Positions 8,602-16,953 of a stretch of DNA of 64,000 nucleotides are shown here, piece after piece. The position numbers were made by a program, and so were the translations under genes. The DNA comes from Halovenus marina. Lineage in GTDB: Archaea > Halobacteriota > Halobacteria > Halobacteriales > Haloarculaceae. The DNA lies in the NCBI RefSeq assembly GCF_051414115.1, contig NZ_JBLKNZ010000001.1, positions 372,001-436,000 on the forward strand. The letters are read 5' to 3'. Every line of letters starts with the position of its first letter. Position 1 is the stretch's first letter. The notes under the pieces are model-generated. The model saw nothing but the letters and a program-made list of their open reading frames with translations, had not been told where the DNA came from and ran no database searches.

Positions 8602-8703
8602 TTACGGATCGGTAGCGAGCCCCCACGAGACGCGGTCCCAGAGTCGCTCGTATCCGTAGTACGTCCCCGTCTTGATGATGTTTGCAGCGAGTCCGATGCT
8701 GAT
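8602..8703 (-). pseudogene. Truncated DUF2061 membrane protein, C-terminal remnant
   Basis: On the minus strand, up to a TAA at 8602-8604, the translation reads ISIGLAANIIKTGTYYGYER then LWDRVSWGLATDP. This is the typical C-terminal half of the short DUF2061 membrane family (ANxxKTxxYYxxERxWDRxxWG). Family-like sequence stops exactly where the palindromic element begins at 8701. Upstream of that point the frame runs through the element and meets a stop at 8752-8754. No N-terminal half is present. I read this as a gene cut by insertion of, or recombination at, the element. Confidence 0.6.
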
Positions 8704-8784
8704 ACCGTCGGCTGTACGTACGTAAAAACATTCGCCACACTGGGTGGCGAATTATTTTCGAGATGGTACAGCCGACAGTATGAG
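8701..8784. repeat. Nested palindromic element, copy 1
   Basis: Outer arms at 8702-8717 and 8766-8781 are 16-bp inverted repeats (ATACCGTCGGCTGTAC against its complement, one mismatch). Inside lies a second dyad, ATTCGCCAC (8730-8738) and GTGGCGAAT, separated by 5 nt. Between the stems are A-rich and T-rich stretches that can extend the inner stem. Copy 2 at 53517-53600 matches at 79 of 84 positions, and the inner and outer stems are kept. This copy abuts a truncated DUF2061 gene on its left. The last bases supply an ATG (8780) that opens a 32-residue frame. I know no family name for it; a MITE-like or structured-RNA element is possible. Confidence 0.85.
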
Positions 8785-8878
8785 CGCGTCGCTGGTGTTA
8801 CTGCCGCTCTGTATCACAGTACTATACGGAGTCACACTGTTTGTCGACCGTCCTCGGGCAACAGTTTCGCCGACGTAA
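8780..8878 (+). CDS. Possible 32-residue single-helix membrane peptide starting in the palindromic element
   Basis: The ATG is formed by the right end of the element (CAGTATGAG). The product has one strongly hydrophobic segment (residues about 5-22, LVLLPLCITVLYGVTLFV) followed by DRPRA, the layout of a single-pass membrane peptide. An AT-rich box (TTATTTT, about 8752-8758) inside the element lies roughly 22 nt before the ATG and could act as a promoter. The same box and ATG occur at copy 2, but the frame there (53596-53700, 34 codons) is not hydrophobic, so chance is a real alternative. Confidence 0.25.
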   Translation: MSASLVLLPLCITVLYGVTLFVDRPRATVSPT

Positions 8879-9652
8879 GTATCATTCAGCTAGATATCCT
8901 GCACTGATCGTAGTCTGCTGACTATGAAATTCCTTCTACAACGTGAACTCCCTAACTATCAAAATAGTATATTATATTGTTTTTCTAGAGTTTTTCTTCA
9001 TCGGCCCGTTATACTGTTTCGTTCGACGACGGAAAGCTGCCGGAGAACCAGGTTGGTGATCTCGGTCTATCTTGTCCCATAGCGACCGTAATCCGGTTCA
9101 ATCGGGCGAATTACTGACGATACGAGGTCACTAATACAACTCAGATAATCATCTGCCATTTTTATCAATATATTAAATAAATATCCAGAATAAGTCGATA
9201 TATCGATGTAATCTATCCTATTTCGATAGCACTCTATACTCTTTCCTTCCCGTTTCCAATATGTGTTTTCTCTTCTAGGCTGGAGGAACAAAGCCAGAAG
9301 TTAAAATATATAGAAATTGGTACATATGTACTGTATATTTATTTCTATCATTTCTAGACGTTGCAGCAAACTCTGTCGGAACGTGATTACGCTCATTTGT
9401 TTTTATCTCTGACTCCGTACTCTGAACACTGTCCGCCGATGTCATCCAAACATCTATGTTGGTCGCACGAGTTCCTTCGAGTGATACCGTTCAGAGGTGC
9501 TTACAGATGAGACACACTTCTGCCGAATCAGGTGCCTGGAACCGACTCGCCAGTGCGGCGTTCATCTTGCGGAATTCGGCTCGTTCGTTCACCAATCTTG
9601 GGCGTGATCGTACTGTTCGACAGACTAGCTATCCCCGCTGTTTCGTGGACAG
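8879..9652. other. AT-rich gap with possible decayed coding DNA
   Basis: From about 8940 to 9460 the sequence is very AT-rich and shows no convincing gene, unlike the flanking coding DNA. Between 9491 and 9600 the minus strand reads LVNERAEFRKMNAALASRFQ, then APDSAEVCLICKHL and a stop. It looks like the end of a real protein but has no start and breaks frame upstream (VEQYDHAQDW appears in another frame). I cannot name the family. I regard it as a possible gene relic. Confidence 0.3.
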
Positions 9653-10561
9653 ATGAGTCAGGCACGAGCGCTCGTCGGCGAGACTTGGGAGGGGACGTTC
9701 ACCCTTGATCGATGGCTCTCCGTTCTCTGGGCCGAGGCCACTCGGAACGATATGGAACTCTTCCGAGACGGGAGCCACGGGCCGCTTGCTCCCCCAACGC
9801 TTGCAGTTGTCGTCGGTCGTGAGGGAGCGGGAACCGGTGATATCGAAGGTCGACTTCGTGACGGGAAGTGGGACGATCCCTCCGTGTTCCTCGGTAGCCA
9901 TCGGTTCACCTACAACCAACCGCTTGAGTGGGGACAGACCTACCATGTAACGGCCGAGGTCACCGATCTTGAGCAGAAGAATGGCTCCTCCGGTTCGTTC
10001 TCCCTCTTGACAGTTTCCTACGACGCTACGACTGCAAAGGGAGAGACCGTCTTCGAGATGGCGACGGATCTGGTCGTCCACGAGGAAGGAGGGTCAGAAG
10101 AGGGTAGCTCAGACTCTTCAAGCGGTCGTTCGAGTGCCTCGGAACCTGGACGTAGTGTGGCAGACACAGTTTCCGACAAGGACGCAGTCGTCCGCTTCGA
10201 GGAGGTCAGCGCGGCGGAGATGCAACTCATGACTGCTCTCGTCCGTGATCCCACCCCGATGCACTACGATGCCGAATCCGCGCTTCGGCAAGGGTTTCCG
10301 GGACGTGTCAATCAGGGTCCGATAAACGCGTCGTACGTGGCACAGGCCGCGTTTGCTGTCGCGGAGTCTCCCGCTGATCTGCTGTCGTTGGATGCTCGAT
10401 ACGAGGGCTTCGTCTTCGAGGGTGATGACGTAATCGCAACTGGTTCGGTCGAGGAGCACACCGAGTACAACGACGACACCGTGCAACTAACACTGAAATT
10501 GCTGAATCAGCGTGGTGATCTTGTTCTCTCTGGCAGCGCAGCGATTCGTATGAGCACGTGA
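9653..10561 (+). CDS. MaoC-like double hot-dog dehydratase
   Basis: 302 residues in two hot-dog halves joined by a Ser/Glu-rich linker (about 143-165). The N-half (1-140) resembles the FAS1-like/MaoC_dehydrat_N domain. The C-half (170-300) resembles a MaoC domain, with DPTPMHYDAESALRQGFPGR in place of the catalytic D-x-N-P-x-H hydratase motif. Here the Asp, Pro and His are kept, but Asn is replaced by Thr. The family hydrates enoyl-CoA or dehydrates mesaconyl/3-hydroxyacyl-CoA. It is convergent with the TRAP genes, and together with the acyl-CoA ligase at 13.9 kb it suggests breakdown of an imported organic acid (inference). Codon use is less GC-biased than in the flanking core genes. Confidence 0.78.
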   Translation: MSQARALVGETWEGTFTLDRWLSVLWAEATRNDMELFRDGSHGPLAPPTLAVVVGREGAGTGDIEGRLRDGKWDDPSVFLGSHRFTYNQPLEWGQTYHVTAEVTDLEQKNGSSGSFSLLTVSYDATTAKGETVFEMATDLVVHEEGGSEEGSSDSSSGRSSASEPGRSVADTVSDKDAVVRFEEVSAAEMQLMTALVRDPTPMHYDAESALRQGFPGRVNQGPINASYVAQAAFAVAESPADLLSLDARYEGFVFEGDDVIATGSVEEHTEYNDDTVQLTLKLLNQRGDLVLSGSAAIRMST

Positions 10562-10658
10562 GAGCCAGCATACAGCTCTGGAAGGATACTAACTGCGTGC
10601 TATCGTTATTGTCTGAACGGTGTCACAGAGATATTCCTACCGACAGGTCGGACGGCTG

Positions 10659-12614
10659 TTACGCTGGTTGTGACGCCCTATTGAGGCCAATCTCTCTGAC
10701 ATATCGATAGCTGGATAGAAGACAGACGAGGCCGCCGAGAACCTTGATCGAGTTCGACGGATGGATGAGCAGGATCGAGGCCGCAGCGAATCCGGCCCGC
10801 TCGATTTTGTTCAGCGGGAACGAGATGTAGCCAATCACGGCGACCGCCAGCGCGGTAAATGCTACCATGGCGGATCCAGTCGCAGTCACGATGTCGACCC
10901 AGGAGCCGTCCAGAAGCAGTGCTGAGTCGTAAACGAAGGCAAACGGCAACAGGAAGGCTCCGAGTGAGAGCTTCCATGCCCAGAATCCGCTTCGTATTGG
11001 ATCGCTCTCGGCGATTGTCGCAGCCGCGTAGGCCGCGATACAGACCGGTGGCGTGACCATCGCCATCAGCCCAAAGTAGAAAATGAATAGATGCGCCGAT
11101 AGTTCGGGGATTCCCATGTCGACGATCCCCGGTGCGACCAGAATCGACAGCAGAATATAAACAGTCAGCGTATCCGAGGACATCCCAAAGATGATACATA
11201 GCACCATGGTCAGTACCAGCGCAAGGAGGAGGGACTGTCCTGCGAGATCGGTCAACACTGACGAGATCGCAAGCCCGATCCCCGTGAGACCGATGATGCC
11301 GAGCACGATCCCGATACACGCCGCGGCTGCGACAATCGGTGCTGCGCGCTTTGCACACAACTCGAGAGCGTGCATGAACTCGTTGTTGACGGCGGTATTG
11401 TCACTTGACCGCGGATCGTACAGTCGAGCACCGGGAATGACGACCGTGAGCGCGAGCAGAACACCAATCGCCATCACGATCGCTTGCCGAACGCTGCTTC
11501 CATCGAACAGCAGCCACAGCAAGGCGATGACGGGAATAAAATAGTACAGTCGAGTTACTACCGACCGTTTGCTCGGGATCTGATCGTCTGGTAATGGTTC
11601 GAGGTTGGACTTCTTGCTCTGCAGGTGTATCATCACAAATGCACAGAAGAACGTGAGCACCGCCGGGATCACTGCTGCGGTGATAATTCGGTTGTAGCTG
11701 ATCCCCGTGATGTCCATCATCACGAACACGGCTGCCCCCATCACTGGCGGGAGTAGTTGCCCGCCCGAACTCGCCGCACTCTCGACACCAGCCGCGAACT
11801 CCGGGTTGTAGCCCTGGTCTTTCATCGTGGGGATCGTAAACGCGCCAGTCGTCAGGGCATTAGCAACGGCGCTGCCGGACACCATCCCCATGGAGGCGCT
11901 GGCGATGATTGATAGTTTTGCTGGTCCACCCTGAACTTTCCCGACGAGTACCTTCGAGAGGTCGAGAAACATCTTGCCACCGCCCGACAGTTCGAGGAGT
12001 GCACCGAACAGCACGAACAAGAACACGAAGTCAAACATGACCCGAAGCGGAAATCCAAATATTCCTCGTGTGGTCACGTACATCTGTGTCATAATCAGAT
12101 CTGTCGAGTAGCCTGGATGGCCGAACGGGGCCGGGAATATCGGGCCGAGATAGGCATAGATGAGAAAGATTACCGTGAAGATAGGGATCGCCCAGCCGAT
12201 CGTTCGGCGCGTCGCCTCCATGGTAAGAAACATCGCAACGGGTGCCATCAGAACTTCATACGACTGAATATCACCGGATCTGGCGATGATGTCCGACGAG
12301 AAGACGACGAGATATCCGAAGACGACGACGGAGGCGAGTATCAAGAGGGCGTCTATCGCCTGGAGCACTCGTTCGTGCTGTGCGATACGATTCAGCGAAA
12401 CGGTGTCCGTCAGCGGAAATCTCGAAAAGATATACACGACGATCAACAACAGGAACGACGCCAATCGTTCGAACCGATTGAACGAGAACGTCAACGCGAC
12501 GTACAACACCAGAACCGTCATCAGGATCGCTAACACCTTGTGATGAATCTGACTATCGTCGACTGGAGTGAATGTCTCTTTCTCTATGTTTGAATTTTGC
12601 GTGTCAGCGCCCAT
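10659..12614 (-). CDS. TRAP transporter permease, fused small (DctQ) and large (DctM) subunits, TAXI type
   Basis: A 651-residue polytopic protein. Four helices in the first roughly 190 residues correspond to the 4-TM subunit. The rest is the 12-TM DctM-like part, with typical segments GMVSGSAVANALTTGAFTIP and ESAASSGGQLLPPVMGAAVF. A fused Q-M permease is the rule for TAXI-type TRAP systems, which use a Na+ or H+ gradient to import organic acids such as glutamate or dicarboxylates. It lies 48 bp downstream of the TAXI binding-protein gene on the same strand, so the two form an operon. Confidence 0.93.
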   Translation of the reverse strand: MGADTQNSNIEKETFTPVDDSQIHHKVLAILMTVLVLYVALTFSFNRFERLASFLLLIVVYIFSRFPLTDTVSLNRIAQHERVLQAIDALLILASVVVFGYLVVFSSDIIARSGDIQSYEVLMAPVAMFLTMEATRRTIGWAIPIFTVIFLIYAYLGPIFPAPFGHPGYSTDLIMTQMYVTTRGIFGFPLRVMFDFVFLFVLFGALLELSGGGKMFLDLSKVLVGKVQGGPAKLSIIASASMGMVSGSAVANALTTGAFTIPTMKDQGYNPEFAAGVESAASSGGQLLPPVMGAAVFVMMDITGISYNRIITAAVIPAVLTFFCAFVMIHLQSKKSNLEPLPDDQIPSKRSVVTRLYYFIPVIALLWLLFDGSSVRQAIVMAIGVLLALTVVIPGARLYDPRSSDNTAVNNEFMHALELCAKRAAPIVAAAACIGIVLGIIGLTGIGLAISSVLTDLAGQSLLLALVLTMVLCIIFGMSSDTLTVYILLSILVAPGIVDMGIPELSAHLFIFYFGLMAMVTPPVCIAAYAAATIAESDPIRSGFWAWKLSLGAFLLPFAFVYDSALLLDGSWVDIVTATGSAMVAFTALAVAVIGYISFPLNKIERAGFAAASILLIHPSNSIKVLGGLVCLLSSYRYVREIGLNRASQPA

Positions 12615-12662
12615 TGTAATTACCTCGATCTCTGAAATCTTTCCTTTCGCTCTGTGCCCGAA

Positions 12663-13619
12663 TTATACGACGCCTTCTTCCTCGAAGTACTCCACAGCGC
12701 CGTCGTGGTACGGCACGCCGATATCGAAGTATCCCATCTCGGGATTCAGTCCCTGCGAGCCGATATTCGCCTCCTGGATCGGCTCCGAGTTTTCGAGTAC
12801 TGCCTCGACGAAGGCGTAGACGATATCGTTCTCCATACTCGGATTGCACGCCCAGAAGCTGTTCGTGCCGATGACCTGTGTCGTTGTATCGTAGTTTTCC
12901 AGCATATCCGGGGTGAGCTCTCTGGAGACCGTCCCCGGGAAGATCTCCTGCCAGGCTTCGATGTTGTCGTCGGAGAATGGAACCACACGAAGATTGTCGC
13001 CATCGTTTGCAAACGCGTCGACTGGCCGTGAATCGTGATTGATCCACCAGGCATCAACGACGCCGTCTCGAAGCGCTCTCCCACCTTCCGTGGGCGACAT
13101 CGGCTCGTTTTCGACGTCAAGTCCCAGATGATCCATGTAGGCGGTGTGTTGCCCGGAGAGTCCACTCCCCTCTGGCCCTGCAGTAATCGTCTTCCCCTCG
13201 AGGTCTGCGATCGATTCGATGTCGGAGTCTTCCTGCACGACATAATACTGGAGGACGAGTTCGCCGCGAGCCATGAGCCGAATCTCCTTTTCTTCCTCGA
13301 ACATAGCTTCCCCATTATACGCGAACGTACCGATCGAGTCGACGGTTGTCCCGATGTCGGCTTCACCGTCGTGCAGGAATCGCATGTTCGCGACTGATCC
13401 GTCCGACGTGCTCACTGTCGCCTGGAGCTCCGGATCCTCGGTATTGTCGGGCAATACGTCGACTAATGGGGCGGACATAACGTAATGCGACCCGCTCTCT
13501 GCGGCTGTAGAAACCGTAAGCTGAACGGTATCTCCGCTGCTTCCGAGACAGCCAGCTAAAGCACTAACACTTCCGATACCTGCACTGGCGATGAACGATC
13601 GCCGTGATATCCGTGGCAT
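12663..13619 (-). CDS. TAXI family TRAP transporter solute-binding lipoprotein
   Basis: 318 residues. The N-terminus has a twin-arginine signal (RISRRSFIASAG) and a lipobox, with Cys24 in LAGCLG. A Tat-exported, lipid-anchored receptor is typical in haloarchaea. The body has TAXI features: an STAAESGSHYVMSAPLVDVL opening, a VANMRFLHDGEADIGTTVDS segment, LEGKTITAGPEGSGLSGQ and a WWINHDSRP turn. It captures the ligand outside the membrane and hands it to the fused permease encoded just downstream. The ligand is unknown. Confidence 0.93.
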   Translation of the reverse strand: MPRISRRSFIASAGIGSVSALAGCLGSSGDTVQLTVSTAAESGSHYVMSAPLVDVLPDNTEDPELQATVSTSDGSVANMRFLHDGEADIGTTVDSIGTFAYNGEAMFEEEKEIRLMARGELVLQYYVVQEDSDIESIADLEGKTITAGPEGSGLSGQHTAYMDHLGLDVENEPMSPTEGGRALRDGVVDAWWINHDSRPVDAFANDGDNLRVVPFSDDNIEAWQEIFPGTVSRELTPDMLENYDTTTQVIGTNSFWACNPSMENDIVYAFVEAVLENSEPIQEANIGSQGLNPEMGYFDIGVPYHDGAVEYFEEEGVV

Positions 13620-13854
13620 GGTATAGCACCGCTTTTCTCGGTGATCACTTAAACCTATTGGAACACAGGATATTTTCTTCTTGTACCTAAAGCAAGTATT
13701 GGTGCCGTTTGAGTGCTATTCTCGTTGCACTGCTCCACATTCGTGTTTGAGAATCCGGGTCTGAGAAGTATCTGGCTGGTTGAAAAGCCGCCTGCTGCTT
13801 CGCTCCGATTGTAGAACCGGATGCGTGCAACGATCGACCGAACAGCCCGTCCAG

Positions 13855-15393
13855 TTACCCCAGCGCTTTCAGTTCGTCTTTCAGCACGCTGCCACCGCTC
13901 GGATTCCGGGGAATCTCTTGAATGAATGCCACCTCTCTGGGACGCTTGTAGTCGGCGAGGTGGCTCTCCTTACAGAATTGTTCAACGTCGGCCCCGTCGA
14001 GTTGTGCATTCGGCTCAGGGACCACGAACGCCTTCGGTGTCTGCCCCCATTTGGGATGGGAGACACCGAGGACGGCAACGTCATCAACAGCTGGATGACC
14101 AAGTAACACGTTCTCTATCTCGCTCGGGTAGATATTCTCACCGCCACTGATTATCATGTTGTCTTTCCGGCCCTCGACATAGAGGTAGCCGTCCTCGTCG
14201 CGCTGTCCGAGATCACTCGTGAAGTACCACTCGTCGACAAACACTGAGTCGGTCTTTTCGGGCAGATTGAGATAGCGATCCATTACGGACTCGCCCTTGA
14301 CGATTATCTCGCCGGTCTCCCCAGGTTCCACCGGAGCTTTCGGATCTGGCTCACCATCAGGTTCGACTACCCTGACTTGCTGGCCCATATGTCCTGTCCC
14401 ACAAGACTCTGGTCGTTTGTGACTTTCTTCGGGCGGAAGCGTCGAGATCGGTGGTCCTACCTCAGTCGCACCGTAGATGAGCGAATGGGTATCACAAAGA
14501 GTCTCGTGGCATCGACTGCGCAGTTCCTCGGTCAGCGGTGCACCCGACGCCCACCAGAAGCGCAACGAGTCGAGGTCATAGTCGCCATCCGTTGCTGCTT
14601 TCGAGATTCGGTCGTACTGTGCTGGAACACCACTGAGGACGGTCACGTCCCACTTCTCGATGGCATCAAGCGTCCGTTCGGCATCGAACTGTCGGAAAAT
14701 GATACTGGGGACCCCGAACTGTACGAACGGCATAAACCCGGTGTACAGCGGACCGCTGTGAAAGAGCGGCAGGGGATTACAACTCACATCATCGTGACGA
14801 AGTCCAAGCTCCGAGATCATATTCATGTTCACGAACACGCGATCCGAGTGGTTGTGAACGACCCCTTTCGGCCTGCCGGTACTGCCAGATGTGTAGAAAT
14901 ACCCATCTTCGGCGTCGGGGCCGACTGTAATGCCCGGTGGAACCGTTGAGGATTCTGTGAAGTCATCGTAGCTCTGATAGTCGCCGTAGTTTCCGATGGT
15001 CACAAGATGAATGTCCCGTTCTGCCAACTCCTCTTCGATCCCGTCCAGTTCAGCCAGCAACTCCGGTTCTGCGACCAGACACGCTGGGTTCGCGTCGGTC
15101 AACACGTGTTTGACATCCTCTGTATCGAAACGAACGTTGATGGGCGTCACTAGCGCACCAATCTTTTGAGTAGCAAAGAGCGTCTCAACGAACTCGATGG
15201 AGTTACGCGAGAGGACGGCGACTGGGTCACCAGACCCGACGCCAATATCGAGAAAAGCGTTTGCAACTCGGTTTGCAGCCTGGTCCAGCGCAGCAAACGA
15301 GCGGGTCCGTGTCTCGTCTTCTGAGACGCACGCGACTGCAAGGTCGTCTTCGAAACGCGCTGCTGACTGGGCCAGCATCTGTCCCATGTCCAT
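13855..15393 (-). CDS. Acyl-CoA synthetase (AMP-forming), class I adenylate-forming enzyme
   Basis: 512 residues, the usual size for medium-chain/aryl acyl-CoA ligases. The P-loop motif YTSGSTGRPKG is near residue 170. The adenine-binding IYGATEVG, the DLGQRDEDGYLYVEGRKD hinge and GENIYPSEIE (A8) segments are present, and the C-terminal catalytic Lys lies in RNPSGGSVLKDEL. It activates a carboxylic acid with ATP and CoA. It heads the minus-strand cluster with the TAXI and TRAP genes and is divergent from an IclR regulator, so the likely substrate is the acid brought in by that transporter (inference). Confidence 0.9.
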   Translation of the reverse strand: MDMGQMLAQSAARFEDDLAVACVSEDETRTRSFAALDQAANRVANAFLDIGVGSGDPVAVLSRNSIEFVETLFATQKIGALVTPINVRFDTEDVKHVLTDANPACLVAEPELLAELDGIEEELAERDIHLVTIGNYGDYQSYDDFTESSTVPPGITVGPDAEDGYFYTSGSTGRPKGVVHNHSDRVFVNMNMISELGLRHDDVSCNPLPLFHSGPLYTGFMPFVQFGVPSIIFRQFDAERTLDAIEKWDVTVLSGVPAQYDRISKAATDGDYDLDSLRFWWASGAPLTEELRSRCHETLCDTHSLIYGATEVGPPISTLPPEESHKRPESCGTGHMGQQVRVVEPDGEPDPKAPVEPGETGEIIVKGESVMDRYLNLPEKTDSVFVDEWYFTSDLGQRDEDGYLYVEGRKDNMIISGGENIYPSEIENVLLGHPAVDDVAVLGVSHPKWGQTPKAFVVPEPNAQLDGADVEQFCKESHLADYKRPREVAFIQEIPRNPSGGSVLKDELKALG

Positions 15394-15420
15394 TGTTACG
15401 ATGCGACCTTCAACAGCGAC

Positions 15421-15430
15421 AATATATAAA
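15421..15430 (-). promoter_or_regulatory. TATA box of the acyl-CoA ligase gene
   Basis: On the minus strand TTTATATATT ends 27 nt before the ATG at 15393, which fits a leaderless transcript. Confidence 0.55.
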
Positions 15431-15541
15431 GGTATTGGTAAGGGTTGGCAGCCTTGTTCGTACTACCTGAAGTATTCGTTAATCGGGTTCCCCTGTCCCA
15501 GAACCACGTACATTCCCGAATACGGCATACGACTATCGGTC

Positions 15542-15555
15542 CGAGAATACCGAAG
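15542..15555. promoter_or_regulatory. Candidate IclR operator in the acyl-CoA ligase/iclR divergent gap
   Basis: CGAGAATACCGAAG lies in the divergent promoter region. Its exact 14-bp reverse complement recurs downstream of the iclR gene at 16543-16556, where it is part of a 17-bp palindrome. Identical sites flanking a regulator gene suggest it binds both its own and neighbouring promoters. Confidence 0.45.
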
Positions 15556-15682
15556 AACACCTCAAAATTATATAAATATCCAAGATTATCCTATACTGCT
15601 TCCTTCAAGCCTGTGTAAGATATTTTTAATATGTATGCATATATCTGGCAAAGTATTTGTGATTCGACGATATACGTCGTGT

Positions 15683-16468
15683 ATGGCCAACCCAAGACGG
15701 GTCAAAGCAACAAACCGGACGTTCGATATTCTCGAAGTAGTGAATGAGCAGAACGGGGGGAGTTTGAGCGACCTCCTGAAAGAAGTCGACCTGGCAGAGA
15801 GTACACTATATGATCACCTAGAAACCCTGAAGGACAACGGTTTTGTCGTGAAAGAAGGCAGTGAATACAAGATAAGCCTCAAATTTCTCGACTACGGAAT
15901 GGGGGCACGGGAGCAAAAAAAGATAGTACCCGTGTCTGGTGATTCACTCACACAACTGGTGGAGAAAACAGGCGGACTTGGACTCATTAGTATCGAAGAA
16001 CAGGGTTGGTGTGTCTTCCTCAAGAAAGAGGTTGGAGAACAGGGGGTCTCTTCAATCGCTCGGATCGGCCGCCGTGTTCCAATGCATGCCTCTTCATCTG
16101 GAAAAGCAATGCTTGCGTTTTATACAGAACAGAAAGTGGATGACATTCTCGAAAGACACGGGCTTGATTTTTACACAGAACAGACAATTGTAGAGAAAGA
16201 AGAGTTGCTGGAAGAGTTGAGCCAGATACGCGATTCGAAGGTAGCGTACAACGATAGTGAGCTGGTTGTCGGGTCTCGTTCCGTTGCAAGTCCGATTATT
16301 CACAACAACCGGGTTTACGGCGCGATCTCAATTACGGATTCGAGACAAAGAATCGATAACGAACGATTCCGAAACGAGCTGCCAGAACTTGTTTCGGCAG
16401 CAGCAAACGATATCGAGCTCCGGTTAGGCGACCATAATGTCCATATTACTGGATCGGGTCAACGCTGA
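15683..16468 (+). CDS. IclR family transcriptional regulator (first copy)
   Basis: 261 residues from the ATG at 15683. Longer readings of the frame run back through the ligase promoter and 5' end in antisense and are not credible. The N-terminal winged helix (about 8-70) includes RTFDILEVVNEQ and the recognition helix LAESTLYDHLETLKDNGFVV. The effector-binding domain (about 85-255) has the family HASSSGKAMLAF segment and VGSRSVASPIIHN. IclR regulators bind short palindromes and respond to small aromatic or organic acids. Codon use is more AT-rich than in core genes of the window. The divergent TRAP/acyl-CoA ligase cluster and the downstream SDR gene are the likely targets. Confidence 0.9.
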   Translation: MANPRRVKATNRTFDILEVVNEQNGGSLSDLLKEVDLAESTLYDHLETLKDNGFVVKEGSEYKISLKFLDYGMGAREQKKIVPVSGDSLTQLVEKTGGLGLISIEEQGWCVFLKKEVGEQGVSSIARIGRRVPMHASSSGKAMLAFYTEQKVDDILERHGLDFYTEQTIVEKEELLEELSQIRDSKVAYNDSELVVGSRSVASPIIHNNRVYGAISITDSRQRIDNERFRNELPELVSAAANDIELRLGDHNVHITGSGQR

Positions 16469-16542
16469 AACCGAAGAGCGCGTATTGCTTGTTTCCATCA
16501 CTAGCCCTCTCCCAATTCTACATGAATTATCTTAACAATTTG

Positions 16543-16559
16543 CTTCGGTATTCTCGAAG
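16543..16559. promoter_or_regulatory. Candidate IclR operator, 17-bp palindrome
   Basis: CTTCGGTATTCTCGAAG has perfect 5-bp arms (CTTCG/CGAAG) around 7 bp. Fourteen of its bases repeat exactly, inverted, at 15542-15555 on the other side of iclR. Confidence 0.5.
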
Positions 16560-16752
16560 TGATATACCGAGACCTGCACTACAGACACCGTCATTTTATG
16601 GTATTCAAAGGCGTTATACTGTATTAGTATCCAATATTAATGTAGAACCACCGTGGCAACTGAGATGAGGTATAAAGAACTGTTCTCTCATTACAATAAT
16701 ATGGCTGTAATACACTTGCCTTCGGGAGCCACACCCCACCAACTGAACGTAA

Positions 16753-16769
16753 CTTCCGTATACTCGAAA
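16753..16769. promoter_or_regulatory. Possible weaker IclR operator upstream of the SDR gene
   Basis: CTTCCGTATACTCGAAA shares 14 of 17 positions with the palindrome at 16543-16559 and keeps its geometry, about 200 bp before the SDR start. It overlaps the possible IclR relic, so the match may be partly accidental. Confidence 0.3.
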
Positions 16770-16953
16770 TTGTCGCGGCTATGTCCGTCGTGAAGGCACG
16801 CCGATGATCATCGAGATCCACCTTGGCGATGAAAACAGCCAGACAACACTCACTCAGTCCTATGGTTTTCCATTTAGCAGAAACAGGTGAGCCCATTTCG
16901 TGGACAAATTGGAGATCAGAAGAATAATGATAGCCACCCTTGTCCGGGAGAAT

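Larger units (their letters stand above)
16469..16953. other. AT-rich gap with two IclR-type palindromes and a possible IclR relic
   Basis: No intact gene is seen. The gap contains the palindromes at 16543-16559 and 16753-16769. A plus-strand stretch (16742-16804) reads TERNFRILEIVAAMSVVKAR before a stop and resembles the first helix of an IclR winged-helix domain (TFRILEIV). It has no start or continuation, so a relic is possible but weakly supported. Confidence 0.35.

Noticed and set aside
15197..15682. N-terminal extension of the first IclR gene
   Set aside because: It would read through the 5' part and promoter of the divergent acyl-CoA ligase gene. Family alignment starts at 15683.
16624..16896. 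90-codon minus-strand frame between iclR and the SDR gene
   Set aside because: Overlaps candidate operators, has no start signal and no family similarity.
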